The notes: generated from the letters alone by a model not told the origin. 64,000 bases of DNA from Paucihalobacter ruber (GCF_006494535.1 NZ_VHIQ01000006.1:186001-250000); one strand, 5' to 3'. Shown: positions 8,393 to 18,397, counted from the first letter of the stretch. Made by a program: numbers and translations.

Positions 8393-8734
8393 TTATATAA
8401 TGGTTAAAATATTTTCTGCTGGTCGGCCAATTACGGCGCGATTGCCATTTACAACAATTGGTCTTTCAATAAGTTTTGGGTGTTTTACCATAGCTTCGAC
8501 AATATCGTCTTCAGTAAGTGCGTGTGCTTTAAATTGTTCCTTCCAAATAGATTCATTTTTACGTACCAATTCCTCTGCGTTGATTTTGAGTTTTTCAAGT
8601 AAAGCTTTAAGTTCTTCGGTATTTAAAGTCTGGTCTAAATATAAAATAGTTTGGTGCTCAATACCTTTAGACTCCAATAGCTTTAATGCTTCTCTACTTT
8701 TTCGACAACGCGGATTGTGATAAATTTCTATCAT
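8393..8734 (-). CDS. arsC: ArsC-family arsenate reductase (glutaredoxin-type)
   Basis: The 113-residue thioredoxin-fold protein has the catalytic HNPRCRKS motif with Cys10, and the family-typical IERPIVVNGNRAVIGRP near the C-terminus. The ArsC family reduces arsenate to arsenite using glutathione or another thiol with glutaredoxin. Several members are only reductase-like, so arsenate as substrate is likely but not certain. Its ATG follows the prfB stop by 1 nt, so both are probably on one transcript. No arsR or arsenite exporter lies beside it. Confidence 0.88.
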   Translation of the reverse strand: MIEIYHNPRCRKSREALKLLESKGIEHQTILYLDQTLNTEELKALLEKLKINAEELVRKNESIWKEQFKAHALTEDDIVEAMVKHPKLIERPIVVNGNRAVIGRPAENILTII

Positions 8735-8735
8735 T

Positions 8736-9846
8736 TTATAAAGTTTTAGCTTCGTCAGTTTTTTGTCCCATCATCATTAAGTATGCCTTCAAAAACTGTT
8801 CCAAATCGCCATTTAGTACCGCGTCTACATTACCTGTTTCGTAGCCGCTTCTTACATCTTTAATCAATTTATAGGGATGAAGTACATAGTTTCTGATCTG
8901 ACTTCCCCATTCAATTTTCATTTTTTCGGCTTCTATGTCTTCTCTTTGCGACATGCGTTTTTGCAATTCAATTTCGTAGAGTTGAGATTTGAGCATTTGT
9001 AAGGCACGCTGACGGTTGTCGTGTTGTGAACGGGTTTCTGAGCAAGATATTTGAATACCCGTTGGTTTGTGGGTTAACTGAACCTTGGTTTCAACCTTGT
9101 TAACATTTTGTCCGCCTGCACCACTGCTTCTTGCAGTGATAATTTCAATGTCAGCCGGATTCACTTCAATTTCAATCGTGTCATCTACCAAAGGATACAC
9201 ATAAACCGAAGCAAAACTGGTATGGCGTTTGGCGTTACTGTCAAACGGTGAAATTCTCACCAATCGGTGAACGCCGTTTTCACCCTTAAGCCAACCGAAG
9301 GCAAAATCGCCTTCAATTTCTAAAGTTACCGTTTTTATGCCCGCTACATCGCCGTCCTGAAAGTTGAGCTCTTTTACTTTGTAACCATTTTTTTCCGAAT
9401 ACATTAAATACATACGCATTAACATGCTGGCCCAATCGCACGATTCTGTGCCACCGGCACCTGCGGTTATTTGAAGGACAGCACTTAGTTTGTCGCCTTC
9501 TTCTGAAAGCATGTTTTTGAACTCTAACTTTTCAATGGCGTTTTTAGTAACTTCAAATTGGTTGGCTACATCTTCGGCTGCATATTCACCTTCTTTGTAA
9601 AACTCATAGGCAATTTCAAGTTCTTCAAAAAGATTGACAGCAGTATGGTAATCTTCAACCCATTTTTTCTTTTCGCGAAGTGATTGCATCACCAATTCTG
9701 CTTTTTTAGAGTCGTTCCAGAAGTTAGGGTCGAAGGTTTGTTCTTCTTCGTTAGCTATTTCTATAAGTTTGGCATCTACGTCAAAGATAGTGCCTTAGTT
9801 TGTCAAGGCGTGTTTTAAGATCTTTAAGCTGATCGGTGGTTATCAT
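8736..9846 (-). CDS. prfB: Peptide chain release factor 2, with programmed +1 frameshift
   Basis: RF2 recognises UAA and UGA stop codons and releases the finished peptide. The gene is split: codons 1-21 (9846-9784) start [10 protein letters not shown] and end at CTT followed by an in-frame TGA (9783-9781). Skipping one T restores the frame at 9782 and gives 348 more residues, about 369 in total, the family norm. The GGQ motif lies in [11 protein letters not shown] and the anticodon-mimic region follows [19 protein letters not shown] start at 9695 would remove the N-terminal domain, so the frameshifted reading is preferred. The gene is followed immediately by arsC. Confidence 0.95.
9780..9797 (-). 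promoter_or_regulatory. prfB autoregulatory frameshift site
   Basis: On the minus strand CTAAGGCACTATCTTTGAC contains the slippery CTT-TGA-C heptamer that in bacteria lets RF2 regulate itself: when RF2 is scarce the ribosome pauses at UGA and slips +1. An AAGG element stands 6 nt before CTT, weaker and farther away than the E. coli AGGGGG three nt upstream. Confidence 0.9.
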
Positions 9847-9942
9847 TTGTAAAAATTTTTCCAAAGTTAAAAATTATTAATGGCATGCGAAAGGTTAATA
9901 TTTATAAAGTTATTTTGTAGTTTTAAGGTTTAATTTTCAAAT

Positions 9943-12354
9943 ATGAATAAGCTTTTTGTTTGGGCGTTTTTGGCCATGTCAATTCAGTCATTAAACGCTC
10001 AGTTTTTAAATTCAAAAAAAGTGCAAACTTTTGAAGGCTACTTTAAATTTTATTACGAAGAGGCCACCGATAAAATCTATTTAGAGGTCAAAAATTTAGA
10101 CCAGGATTTTCTCTATGTCAATTCACTGGCAACCGGAATTGGTTCCAACGATATTGGCTTAGATAGAGGTCAATTAGGAAACACCCGAGTAGTTAAATTT
10201 CAAAAGGCCGGAAATAAACTATTATTGGTTCAGCCCAATTTAGATTATCGCGCCAACACTAAAAACCAGCTGGAGCGAAAAAGTATCGAACAAGCTTTTG
10301 CCAAATCGGTGTTGTTTGGATTTAAAATTTTAGAGGAAAAGGAGCAGACTTATCTAATAGATTTAACTCCATTTTTAATGCTCGATGCTCACGGCGTTAG
10401 TAGCCGTTTAAAAGGTGAAGGCAGTTATAAAATTGATGAAAGCAAATCGGCTTTATCTCTCGAAAGAACCAAAGCTTTTCCAAAAAATGTTGAGTTTGAA
10501 GCGTTGTTGACTTTTAAAGGTGAAGCAACCGGAAGAAATATTAAAAGCGTTACTCCAACACCGGAGTTGGTAAGTGTTATTCAACATCACAGTTTTATTG
10601 AATTGCCCGATGATAAATATCAACCCCGTGAATTTGATGTGCGCAGTGGTTCGTTCTCGATATCTTATATGGATTATGCCACACCGGTTCAAGAGCCCAT
10701 TAAAAAACGCTTGATTACCAGACACAGATTAGAAAAGAAAAACCCAGTAGCAGCCATAAGCGAAGCGGTTGAGCCCATTATTTATTATTTAGATCCCGGA
10801 ACACCCGAGCCGGTTCGTTCAGCATTACTGGAAGGTGCTTCTTGGTGGAATGAAGCATTTGAATCCATTGGTTTTAAAGACGCCTTTCAGGTAAAATTAC
10901 TACCTGAAGATGCCGATCCTATGGATTGCAGATACAATGTGATTCAATGGGTACATCGTTCTACAAGAGGCTGGAGCTACGGTGCCAGCGTAACCGATCC
11001 TAGAACCGGCGAAATCATTAAGGGTCATGTTAGTTTGGGTAGCTTGCGCATTCGTCAGGATTTTTTAATTGCGCAAGCCTTAATGAATAAGCCTTTTGCA
11101 GAAAGAGACGATAATTATCAATCCATGTTAGAGATGGCGTTGGCACGTATTCGTCAGTTAAGCGCCCACGAGGTTGGACATACCTTGGGTTTTGCGCACA
11201 ATTTTGCGGCCAGTGTTAATAACAGAGCTTCGGTAATGGATTATCCGCATCCTTTGGTGGAATTTAAAAACAATCAGATAGATTTTAGTAACGCATATGC
11301 CACAGGGATTGCTCCTTGGGATAAAGTAACAGTGGCTTACAGCTATACACAGTTTAACGAAAATGACAACGAGAAAGAAGCACTCAACAGGTTACTTGAA
11401 AATGCTTATAACAGCGGAATTCGTTTTATCTCAGATTATGATGCACGTGCCACAGGTGGCGCACATCCGTTGGCACATTTATGGGATAACGGCACAGATG
11501 CCGCCAAAGAGTTAGAACGTGTTTTAGAGGTAAGACAGCAAGCTATTGTTAATTTTTCAAAAGATAACATTCGCAGTAGTGAACCGTTTTCGGTTTTAGA
11601 AGATGTTTTTGTGCCATTATATTTCTTTCACCGTTATCAAACAGAGGCCGCGGCAAAAATAATTGGAGGTTTGGATTACAACTATGCGGTTAAAGGTGAT
11701 AACCAGTTTACGGTAAAGACTGTTAATGCCACAACTCAAAAAATAGCTTTAAATACCTACTTAAAAACAGTAAACGCCGGGATCCTTGCAATTCCGGAAG
11801 ACAGGTTGACCTTATTTCCGCCTAGAGCCTATTCGTATAACCGCGATCGCGAGTCGTTTAAAGGAAAAACGGGTGTAGGCTTCGACCCTATGAGCGCAGC
11901 TATTACGGCGGCAGATATGAGTTTAGGGCTGTTGTTGCATCCACAGCGAACCAATCGCGTTTTTCAACAACACAGTCTGGATGAAAATCAATTAAGTTTA
12001 GAGACTATGTTGAATGAGTTAATTGATGCTACCTTCGGAAAAACCTTCGAAAACACCTATCATAATGATATACAACAGCTTATTAACGAACGAGTCTTGC
12101 TTCACTTAATCAATTTAGCAATTGATGATAGCGCTTTATTTCAGGTGAAGTATCATGCCAACAAGGCTATTGGCAAAATTTCAAAAGATTACGTCAATCA
12201 TAAAAGAAGAGGATCTGTCTATGCGGCTCAATTTTCAAAAATCATAAGTGAATACTACGAAAACCCCGATAAATTCAAATTAAAAAAAGTAGATGAAATT
12301 CCTGATGGCGCACCCATAGGAAGCTATTTTTGCACCACAATTTTAGAAGAATAA
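9943..12354 (+). CDS. Secreted zinc-dependent metalloprotease (metzincin-like, DUF4953/5117 type)
   Basis: The 803-residue protein has a signal peptide (MNKLFVWAFLAMSIQSLNAQ). It carries an extended zinc motif HEVGHTLGFAH (starting near residue 409) with a downstream Met-turn-like SVMDYPHP, which together define the metzincin active site. Flanking blocks such as DIGLDRGQLG, YLDPGTPEPVRSALLEGA and SYGASVTDPRTGEI match large Bacteroidetes 'zinc-dependent metalloprotease' proteins built from DUF5118, DUF5117 and DUF4953 segments. It is probably periplasmic or secreted. The substrate is unknown. The threonine aldolase gene follows after 2 nt, which suggests co-transcription. Confidence 0.88.
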   Translation: MNKLFVWAFLAMSIQSLNAQFLNSKKVQTFEGYFKFYYEEATDKIYLEVKNLDQDFLYVNSLATGIGSNDIGLDRGQLGNTRVVKFQKAGNKLLLVQPNLDYRANTKNQLERKSIEQAFAKSVLFGFKILEEKEQTYLIDLTPFLMLDAHGVSSRLKGEGSYKIDESKSALSLERTKAFPKNVEFEALLTFKGEATGRNIKSVTPTPELVSVIQHHSFIELPDDKYQPREFDVRSGSFSISYMDYATPVQEPIKKRLITRHRLEKKNPVAAISEAVEPIIYYLDPGTPEPVRSALLEGASWWNEAFESIGFKDAFQVKLLPEDADPMDCRYNVIQWVHRSTRGWSYGASVTDPRTGEIIKGHVSLGSLRIRQDFLIAQALMNKPFAERDDNYQSMLEMALARIRQLSAHEVGHTLGFAHNFAASVNNRASVMDYPHPLVEFKNNQIDFSNAYATGIAPWDKVTVAYSYTQFNENDNEKEALNRLLENAYNSGIRFISDYDARATGGAHPLAHLWDNGTDAAKELERVLEVRQQAIVNFSKDNIRSSEPFSVLEDVFVPLYFFHRYQTEAAAKIIGGLDYNYAVKGDNQFTVKTVNATTQKIALNTYLKTVNAGILAIPEDRLTLFPPRAYSYNRDRESFKGKTGVGFDPMSAAITAADMSLGLLLHPQRTNRVFQQHSLDENQLSLETMLNELIDATFGKTFENTYHNDIQQLINERVLLHLINLAIDDSALFQVKYHANKAIGKISKDYVNHKRRGSVYAAQFSKIISEYYENPDKFKLKKVDEIPDGAPIGSYFCTTILEE

Positions 12355-12356
12355 TT

Positions 12357-13376
12357 ATGACTATAGATTTAAGAAGCGATACGGTAACTAAGCCAACTTC
12401 CGGTATGTTGCAGGCCATGATGGCGGCCAAAGTTGGTGATGATGTTTATAAAGAAGACCCAACCGTTAATGAGCTGGAAAACCGATTGGCCAAAATGTTT
12501 GGAAAACCAAAAGCCTTATTTTTTCCTACCGGCAGTATGGCCAATCAAACAGCGATTAAACTACATACCAATCCGGGTGATCAGGTAATTTGCGATAAAT
12601 ATGCTCATATCTATAATTACGAAGGTGGTGGTGCTTCCTTTAATAGTGGTGTTTCGTGTAAACTGGTTGATGGTCATCGCGGGATGTTTACTGCCCAACA
12701 GGTTGAGGCATCTATTAATCCTCCAGATTTTTATCATAGTCCGTTAACCAAACTGGTTGAGGTTGAGAATACCACCAATAAAGGTGGCGGTGCTTGTTGG
12801 GATTTTGAAGAACTCATTAAAATAAAGCAGGTTTGCCTAAAGCATAACCTAGGATATCATCTGGACGGAGCCCGTTTGTGGAATGCTTTAGTAGCCAAGA
12901 ATGAAACACCTAAACAGTATGGCGAATTGTTTCAGACCATTTCCGTTTGTTTAAGCAAAGGTTTGGGTTGCCCGGTTGGTTCGGTTTTAATTGGTGATGA
13001 AGATATCATGCAAAACGCCATTAGAATTAGAAAAATTTTGGGTGGTGGAATGCGTCAGATTGGCTATTTGGCGGCTGCCGGATTGTATGCCTTAGACCAT
13101 CATTTTGAGCGACTAAAAGAAGATCATGATAAGGCCAAAGACATAGGAAAAACGCTAGAAAAGCAACAGTGGATTAAAAAAGTAGAACTAATTGAAACCA
13201 ACATTGTGATATTTGAATTGAACGATGACATCAACGAAACAGAATTTTTAAACAAACTCAAAGACAAACAAATTTACATTATTGGTATGGGCAGTAACAA
13301 GCTGCGCATGGTTACGCATTTAGACTACACTAGCCAAATGCACGAAAGATTTTTGAAAACCATTAGTACTCTGTAA
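12357..13376 (+). CDS. ltaE: Low-specificity L-threonine aldolase
   Basis: This 339-residue fold-type I PLP enzyme splits threonine to glycine and acetaldehyde. It begins MTIDLRSDTVTKPTSGML, the family hallmark. It also has FFPTGSMANQ, the HLDGARLWNA block and CLSKGLGCPVGS with the PLP-binding lysine, then RKILGGGMRQIG. The start at 12357 is two nt after the protease stop; a longer reading from 12330 would overlap that gene and add non-conserved residues. No specific regulator is visible. Confidence 0.93.
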   Translation: MTIDLRSDTVTKPTSGMLQAMMAAKVGDDVYKEDPTVNELENRLAKMFGKPKALFFPTGSMANQTAIKLHTNPGDQVICDKYAHIYNYEGGGASFNSGVSCKLVDGHRGMFTAQQVEASINPPDFYHSPLTKLVEVENTTNKGGGACWDFEELIKIKQVCLKHNLGYHLDGARLWNALVAKNETPKQYGELFQTISVCLSKGLGCPVGSVLIGDEDIMQNAIRIRKILGGGMRQIGYLAAAGLYALDHHFERLKEDHDKAKDIGKTLEKQQWIKKVELIETNIVIFELNDDINETEFLNKLKDKQIYIIGMGSNKLRMVTHLDYTSQMHERFLKTISTL

Positions 13377-13378
13377 CT

Positions 13379-13702
13379 TTACTTAAACATATCCATTCCC
13401 GGAATGTTGGGCATGCCTTCTTTGGCTATTGCTGCTAATTCGGCATCGTGGATGGCTGTTGCCTTTTCTATGGCTTTGTTGAAGTGGAGCACGAGATAAT
13501 CTTCCAGCATTTCTTTGTCGGTTAATAAACTATCGCCAACCTCAACCGATTTAATTTCTCTATCTGCCGTAAGTCTGATGCAAATTAAATTGTCGCTGGA
13601 TTTGTGCTCTACATAAACGGTTTTAAGCCGTGCTTTGGTGGCTTCTACTTTTTTTTGGGCTTCTTGAAGTTTACCCAGCATTCCCATCATGTCTCCAAAC
13701 AT
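13379..13702 (-). CDS. YbaB/EbfC family nucleoid-associated protein
   Basis: The 107-residue protein begins [26 protein letters not shown] and contains the [15 protein letters not shown] beta-strand region and [14 protein letters not shown] helix of the YbaB family. These are small dimeric DNA-binding proteins often found near dnaX/recR; here that context is absent. A TATTTTTG -7 box on the minus strand at 13721-13728 is suitably close to the ATG. The gene is convergent with threonine aldolase (2 nt between the stops) and divergent from ptrB. Confidence 0.92.
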   Translation of the reverse strand: MFGDMMGMLGKLQEAQKKVEATKARLKTVYVEHKSSDNLICIRLTADREIKSVEVGDSLLTDKEMLEDYLVLHFNKAIEKATAIHDAELAAIAKEGMPNIPGMDMFK

Positions 13703-13802
13703 TTGTTTTTATATTTTTTGCAAAAATATCAATTATTGTCGGTCTTTTCAAGAATACTAAAGTTACAGTTTTAATCTTATTTTTGCATTTCAAAAAAATA
13801 AC

Positions 13803-15851
13803 ATGATGCAACTTCCGCCAAGGGCAAAAAAAATTGAGACTAAAATTACAGTTCACGGAGATACTAGAATTGACGATTATTTTTGGCTGAATGAAAGAGA
13901 CCATAAAGATGTACTAGATTACATCAATGACGAAAATGCCTTTTACGAGGAAGAAACCAAGCACCTGGCAGATTTTAGAGAGCAGTTGTTTTTAGAAATG
14001 AAGGCCAGAATTAAGGAAGATGATTCATCGGTTCCCTACAAGTACAATGGCTATTGGTACATTGTAAGGTACGAAGTTAATAAAGATTATCCCATTTACA
14101 CGCGTAAAAAGGAGAGCTTAGAAGCCGAAGAAGAAATTTTGTTTGATTGCAATGAAATGGCAGCAGGTTATGTTTATTTCAAAATGGTTGGATTGAGTGT
14201 AAGTCCGGATAATACAAAAATAGCTTTTGGATTAGATACGGTAGGCAGGCGCCAGTATGAGATTAGAATTAAGGATTTAACAACCGGAAATATTTTAGAC
14301 GATGTTATTCCCAACACTACCGGCTCAGCCGCTTGGGCCAATGATAATCAAACGTTTTTCTACACCAAAAAAGACGAAAAGACCTTGAGAGCCGATAGTG
14401 TCTATAAGCACAAATTAGGGTCGAAGTTAGCAGATTATTGTGTGTTTGTTGAAAAAGACGATACTTTTGGAACCACCGTATACAAATCCAAATCAAGAGA
14501 CTATATCATCATTGCTTGTTACAGTACAGTTTCAAACGAATATCATATTTTAAACGCCGATACACCTGATGAGAATTTTGAATGCTTTCAAAAGCGAATA
14601 AGAGATCTTGAGTATAGTATTTCGCATTATAAAGATAGCTTCTACATTGTCACCAATGCAGATGAGGCCTTCAATTTTAAGCTTATGAAAACACCGGTAT
14701 CTAAAACCGGCATTGAAAACTGGCATGAAGTGATTGCTCACAGTGAAGATACCTTGATAGAAGACATTGACATTTTTAAAGATTATTTGGTGGTATCAGA
14801 ACGAACCAATGGTTTAAATCAAATTAAAGTGATAAGATGGGATGATGATAGTTCTTACTATTTATCATTTGATTCTGAAACTTACCTGGTTAATACAACA
14901 AGCAATGTAGATTTTGACACCGAGTTGCTGCGCTATAGCTACAGCTCGTTAACCACACCAAATTCTACATTCGACTTTAATATGCGAACCAAAGAAAAAA
15001 TATTGTTAAAACAACAAGAAATCGTTGGTGGTTATAACGAAGCAAATTATCAGTCACAACGTGTGTGGGCAACTGCTCAGGATGGTACCCAAATACCAAT
15101 TTCTATGGTATATAAAAAGGGGATTAAAAATGATAGTAACAACCCTTTACTGTTGTATGCTTATGGTTCGTATGGAATAACTGTAGATCCGTATTTTTCG
15201 ACTCTACGACTTTCATTATTGGATCGCGGTTTTATTTACGCCATTGCACATATTAGAGGTGGAGAATATTTAGGCAGAAAGTGGTACGATAACGGAAAGC
15301 TGCTTCAAAAGAAAAACACCTTTTCAGATTTTATAGATTGCTCAAAATTTTTAATTGATCAAAAATATACCTCTGCATCACATTTGTATGCTATGGGTGG
15401 CAGTGCCGGAGGTTTGTTAATGGGGGCAGTTATTAATCAAGCGCCGCAGTTGTACAATGGGATAGTGGCAGCAGTGCCATTTGTAGACGTGGTGAACACC
15501 ATGTTAGACGATACCATTCCGCTAACAACAGGCGAATACGACGAATGGGGCAATCCGCACGAAGAAACTTATTACCATTATATAAAATCTTATTCGCCAT
15601 ATGACCAGGTAAAAGCACAGGATTATCCAAATATGCTGGTTACAACAGGTTATCACGATTCACAGGTGCAGTATTGGGAGCCGGCCAAGTGGGTTGCCAA
15701 ACTGCGGGAGTTTAAAACCAATAACAATAAATTGTATCTTAAAACCAACATGGAAGCTGGCCATGGCGGTGCTTCGGGAAGGTTTGAAGCTTTAAAAGAA
15801 GATGCCGAAGAATACGCCTTTTTACTGGATTTGGAGAATATTACCCGCTAA
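13803..15851 (+). CDS. ptrB: Oligopeptidase B (S9 prolyl oligopeptidase family)
   Basis: The 682-residue protein is a cytoplasmic serine peptidase cleaving short peptides after basic residues. It has an N-terminal beta-propeller (DYFWLNERDHKDVLDYINDEN opens it) and a C-terminal alpha/beta-hydrolase domain. The catalytic triad appears as Ser534 in GGSAGG, Asp619 in GYHDSQV and His654 in AGHGG. The block TIPLTTGEYDEWGNP is typical of oligopeptidase B. No signal peptide is present. A TATTTTTG box at 13778-13785 gives a plausible short leader. Two adjacent ATGs (13803 and 13806) are possible starts. Confidence 0.93.
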   Translation: MMQLPPRAKKIETKITVHGDTRIDDYFWLNERDHKDVLDYINDENAFYEEETKHLADFREQLFLEMKARIKEDDSSVPYKYNGYWYIVRYEVNKDYPIYTRKKESLEAEEEILFDCNEMAAGYVYFKMVGLSVSPDNTKIAFGLDTVGRRQYEIRIKDLTTGNILDDVIPNTTGSAAWANDNQTFFYTKKDEKTLRADSVYKHKLGSKLADYCVFVEKDDTFGTTVYKSKSRDYIIIACYSTVSNEYHILNADTPDENFECFQKRIRDLEYSISHYKDSFYIVTNADEAFNFKLMKTPVSKTGIENWHEVIAHSEDTLIEDIDIFKDYLVVSERTNGLNQIKVIRWDDDSSYYLSFDSETYLVNTTSNVDFDTELLRYSYSSLTTPNSTFDFNMRTKEKILLKQQEIVGGYNEANYQSQRVWATAQDGTQIPISMVYKKGIKNDSNNPLLLYAYGSYGITVDPYFSTLRLSLLDRGFIYAIAHIRGGEYLGRKWYDNGKLLQKKNTFSDFIDCSKFLIDQKYTSASHLYAMGGSAGGLLMGAVINQAPQLYNGIVAAVPFVDVVNTMLDDTIPLTTGEYDEWGNPHEETYYHYIKSYSPYDQVKAQDYPNMLVTTGYHDSQVQYWEPAKWVAKLREFKTNNNKLYLKTNMEAGHGGASGRFEALKEDAEEYAFLLDLENITR

Positions 15852-15921
15852 TTAAAAAAAATCTATTACTTTTGCTTGGTTTTAGGTATCATTTTTTTTG
15901 TGATATTGATAAATAGCATTT

Positions 15922-16959
15922 ATGAAAAAAAGTTTGAATGTTTTTGATAATGTGTTAGACCTGATTGGCAATACACCGCTTATCAAATTAAATAAAATGA
16001 CCCAAGACTTTGATGGTGAGTTTTATGCAAAAGTTGAGTCTTTTAATCCGGGTCATTCTTCTAAAGATCGAATCGCCTTATTTATTATAAACGAAGCCGA
16101 ACGCCAGGGAATATTAAAACCGGGTGATACCATTATTGAAACTACTTCAGGAAATACCGGTTTTAGCATTGCAATGGTTAGTATTATTAAGGGTTACAAT
16201 TGTATTTTGGCGGTGAGTTCAAAGTCATCTGCCGATAAAATTGATATGCTTAAATCGATGGGTGCACAGGTATACGTTTGTCCGGCTCATGTGAGTGCAG
16301 ACGATCCGCGTTCGTACTACATGGTTGCCAAACGTTTACACGAAGAAATAAAAGGTTCTGTTTATATCAATCAATACTTCAATCAACTTAATATAGACGC
16401 TCATTACCGTTCAACCGGTCCTGAGATTTGGCAACAAACCGAAGGTAAAATTACCCATTTAATTGCCTGTAGTGGCACCGGCGGAACTATTTCAGGAACT
16501 GCCAGATATTTAAAAGAGCAAAACCCAAACATCAATATTATTGGTGTTGACGCATACGGTTCAGTACTTCAAAAATATCACGAAACCGGTGAGTTTGATG
16601 AAAAGGAAATCTATCCTTACCGCATTGAAGGTTTAGGAAAAAACCTTATTCCAACCGCAACCGATTTTAAAATAATAGACCGTTTTATTAAGGTAACTGA
16701 TGAGTCGAGTGCTCATACCGCGAGAGAAATTTCCAGAACCGAAGGTTTATTCGTGGGCTATACCAGTGGCGCCGTAATGCAGGCCATTAAGCAGCTTAAT
16801 GAAGATGGCACTTTCAAAAAAGGTGACAAGGTAGTAGCCATTTTCCCTGATCACGGTTCTCGCTATATGAGTAAAGTTTACAGCGATAAATGGATGCAAG
16901 AGCAAGGTTTCTTTGACAGCAAAAGCGAAGTTTCTGAAACCATTCAATATATCAAGTAA
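15922..16959 (+). CDS. Cysteine synthase / cystathionine beta-synthase-like PLP enzyme; candidate cysteate synthase
   Basis: This 345-residue fold-type II PLP enzyme has the lysine motif NPGHSSKDR (K48), TTSGNTG (residues 74-80) and SGTGGTISG (184-192). It matches the catalytic core of cystathionine beta-synthase but lacks the C-terminal CBS pair. By chemistry it would replace the beta-substituent of serine derivatives with a sulfur nucleophile. Because the next gene is a serine-palmitoyltransferase-like enzyme, I infer a role as cysteate synthase (sulfite as nucleophile) of the capnine pathway reported for Capnocytophaga-type bacteria. An ordinary cysteine or cystathionine synthase remains possible. 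A TACTTTTG box lies at 15867-15874. Confidence 0.85.
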   Translation: MKKSLNVFDNVLDLIGNTPLIKLNKMTQDFDGEFYAKVESFNPGHSSKDRIALFIINEAERQGILKPGDTIIETTSGNTGFSIAMVSIIKGYNCILAVSSKSSADKIDMLKSMGAQVYVCPAHVSADDPRSYYMVAKRLHEEIKGSVYINQYFNQLNIDAHYRSTGPEIWQQTEGKITHLIACSGTGGTISGTARYLKEQNPNINIIGVDAYGSVLQKYHETGEFDEKEIYPYRIEGLGKNLIPTATDFKIIDRFIKVTDESSAHTAREISRTEGLFVGYTSGAVMQAIKQLNEDGTFKKGDKVVAIFPDHGSRYMSKVYSDKWMQEQGFFDSKSEVSETIQYIK

Positions 16960-17022
16960 CAGAAGGCAATTTCTAAATTACTTCACTTGTTCACAAAATT
17001 GTTTACATTACTGTAGAATTTA

Positions 17023-17054
17023 TTGGGTGCAAATAAGATATTTATCTAATTTTG
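17023..17054 (+). promoter_or_regulatory. Promoter of the serine-palmitoyltransferase-like gene
   Basis: TTG at 17023-17025, a 21-nt spacer and TAATTTTG at 17047-17054 match the Bacteroidetes promoter. It predicts a leader of about 25 nt before the ATG at 17085, so this gene can be transcribed independently of the upstream PLP enzyme. Confidence 0.6.
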
Positions 17055-17084
17055 CCCCAACTAACAATAACTAATTTAAGTTAA

Positions 17085-18344
17085 ATGAAAGATCTGTTCG
17101 ATAAAATATATCGCGATAAAGGTCCGCTTGGAAGATGGGCTTCACAAGCTGAAGGTTATTTCGTATTCCCAAAGTTAGAAGGTGAAATCTCAAACCGAAT
17201 GAAATTTCAAGGTAAAGATGTCATCACTTGGAGTATAAACGATTATCTTGGTTTGGCCAACCATCCTGAAGTTCGTAAAGTAGATGCTGAAGCAGCGTTG
17301 CAATACGGTTCTGCATATCCTATGGGTGCCAGAATGATGTCTGGACATACTAATTTACACGAGCAATTACAAAATGAATTGGCTGAATTTGTCAACAAAG
17401 AAGCCACCTATCTTCTTAATTTTGGTTATCAGGGAATCATGTCAACCATTGATGCATTGGTATCTAAAGACGATATTATTGTTTACGACGTAGACGCACA
17501 TGCTTGTATTATTGATGGTGTACGTTTACACATGGGTAAAAGATTTACTTACAAGCACAACGATATTGAAAGTTTAGAAAAAAACCTTGAGCGCGCTACA
17601 AAAATGGCCGAGCAAACCGGTGGTGGTATTTTGGTGATTTCTGAAGGCGTTTTTGGTATGCGTGGCGAACAAGGTAAGTTAAAAGAAATTGCAGCTCTAA
17701 AGAAAAAATATAAATTTAGATTTTTAGTAGACGATGCCCATGGTTTCGGAACCCTTGGTAAAACAGGAGCCGGAGCAGGTGAGGAGCAAGGCGTGCAAGA
17801 TGATATTGACGTTTATTTTGCGACTTTCGCTAAAGCAATTGCCAGTACAGGTGCTTTTATTGCTGCCGATAAAGAAATTATAGATTATCTAAAATACAAC
17901 CTGCGTTCTCAAATGTTCGCCAAATCATTGCAAATGCAGTTGGTGGTTGGTGCTAGAAAACGTTTAGAAATGCTAAGAACCATGCCTGAGCTTAAAGCTA
18001 AGTTATGGGAGAATGTAGATGCTTTACAAAGCGGATTAAGAGCGCGTGGATTTGATTTAGGAACTACACAAAGTTGTGTAACTCCGGTTTATCTAAAAGG
18101 AAGTATTCCCGAAGCTATGGCTTTGGTTAAAGACTTACGTGAGAACCACGGTATTTTCTGCTCTATAGTTGTGTATCCGGTAATACCAAAGGGTTTAATT
18201 CTTTTAAGAATGATTCCAACAGCTACTCATACATTGCAAGACGTGGAAGATACATTAAATGCTTTTTCAGCTATTCGCGATCGTTTAGAAAATGGTACCT
18301 ACAAAAGATTATCTGCTGCAGTGTCTGCTGCCATGGGAGAATAA
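17085..18344 (+). CDS. Alpha-oxoamine synthase of serine-palmitoyltransferase type; candidate cysteate acyltransferase (capnine synthesis)
   Basis: The 419-residue fold-type I PLP enzyme condenses an amino acid with a fatty acyl thioester. It has the alpha-oxoamine-synthase marks: DAHACIID with the PLP-stacking His139, SEGVFGMRGEQG, DDAHGFGT (Asp217, His219), and FAKAIASTGAF with Schiff-base Lys250. The N-terminal WSINDYLGLANHPEV is also typical. Length and the long N-terminal segment fit sphingolipid-type enzymes better than BioF or Kbl, and no bio or tdh genes are nearby. With the adjacent cysteine-synthase-like gene, I infer cysteate as the amino acid, giving 3-ketocapnine, the precursor of gliding-related sulfonolipids. 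Serine palmitoyltransferase is the alternative. Confidence 0.87.
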   Translation: MKDLFDKIYRDKGPLGRWASQAEGYFVFPKLEGEISNRMKFQGKDVITWSINDYLGLANHPEVRKVDAEAALQYGSAYPMGARMMSGHTNLHEQLQNELAEFVNKEATYLLNFGYQGIMSTIDALVSKDDIIVYDVDAHACIIDGVRLHMGKRFTYKHNDIESLEKNLERATKMAEQTGGGILVISEGVFGMRGEQGKLKEIAALKKKYKFRFLVDDAHGFGTLGKTGAGAGEEQGVQDDIDVYFATFAKAIASTGAFIAADKEIIDYLKYNLRSQMFAKSLQMQLVVGARKRLEMLRTMPELKAKLWENVDALQSGLRARGFDLGTTQSCVTPVYLKGSIPEAMALVKDLRENHGIFCSIVVYPVIPKGLILLRMIPTATHTLQDVEDTLNAFSAIRDRLENGTYKRLSAAVSAAMGE

Positions 18345-18372
18345 TTTTAACTAGATAATTTTTCAAAATTTT

Positions 18373-18397
18373 AAAAGCCGCAATCGCGGCTTTTTTT
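18373..18397. terminator. Bidirectional terminator between convergent genes
   Basis: AAAGCCGC, AATC loop, GCGGCTTT forms an 8-bp stem followed by seven T on the plus strand. The minus strand also has an A/T-rich exit. It separates the serine-palmitoyltransferase-like gene from the convergent GNAT gene. Confidence 0.85.
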
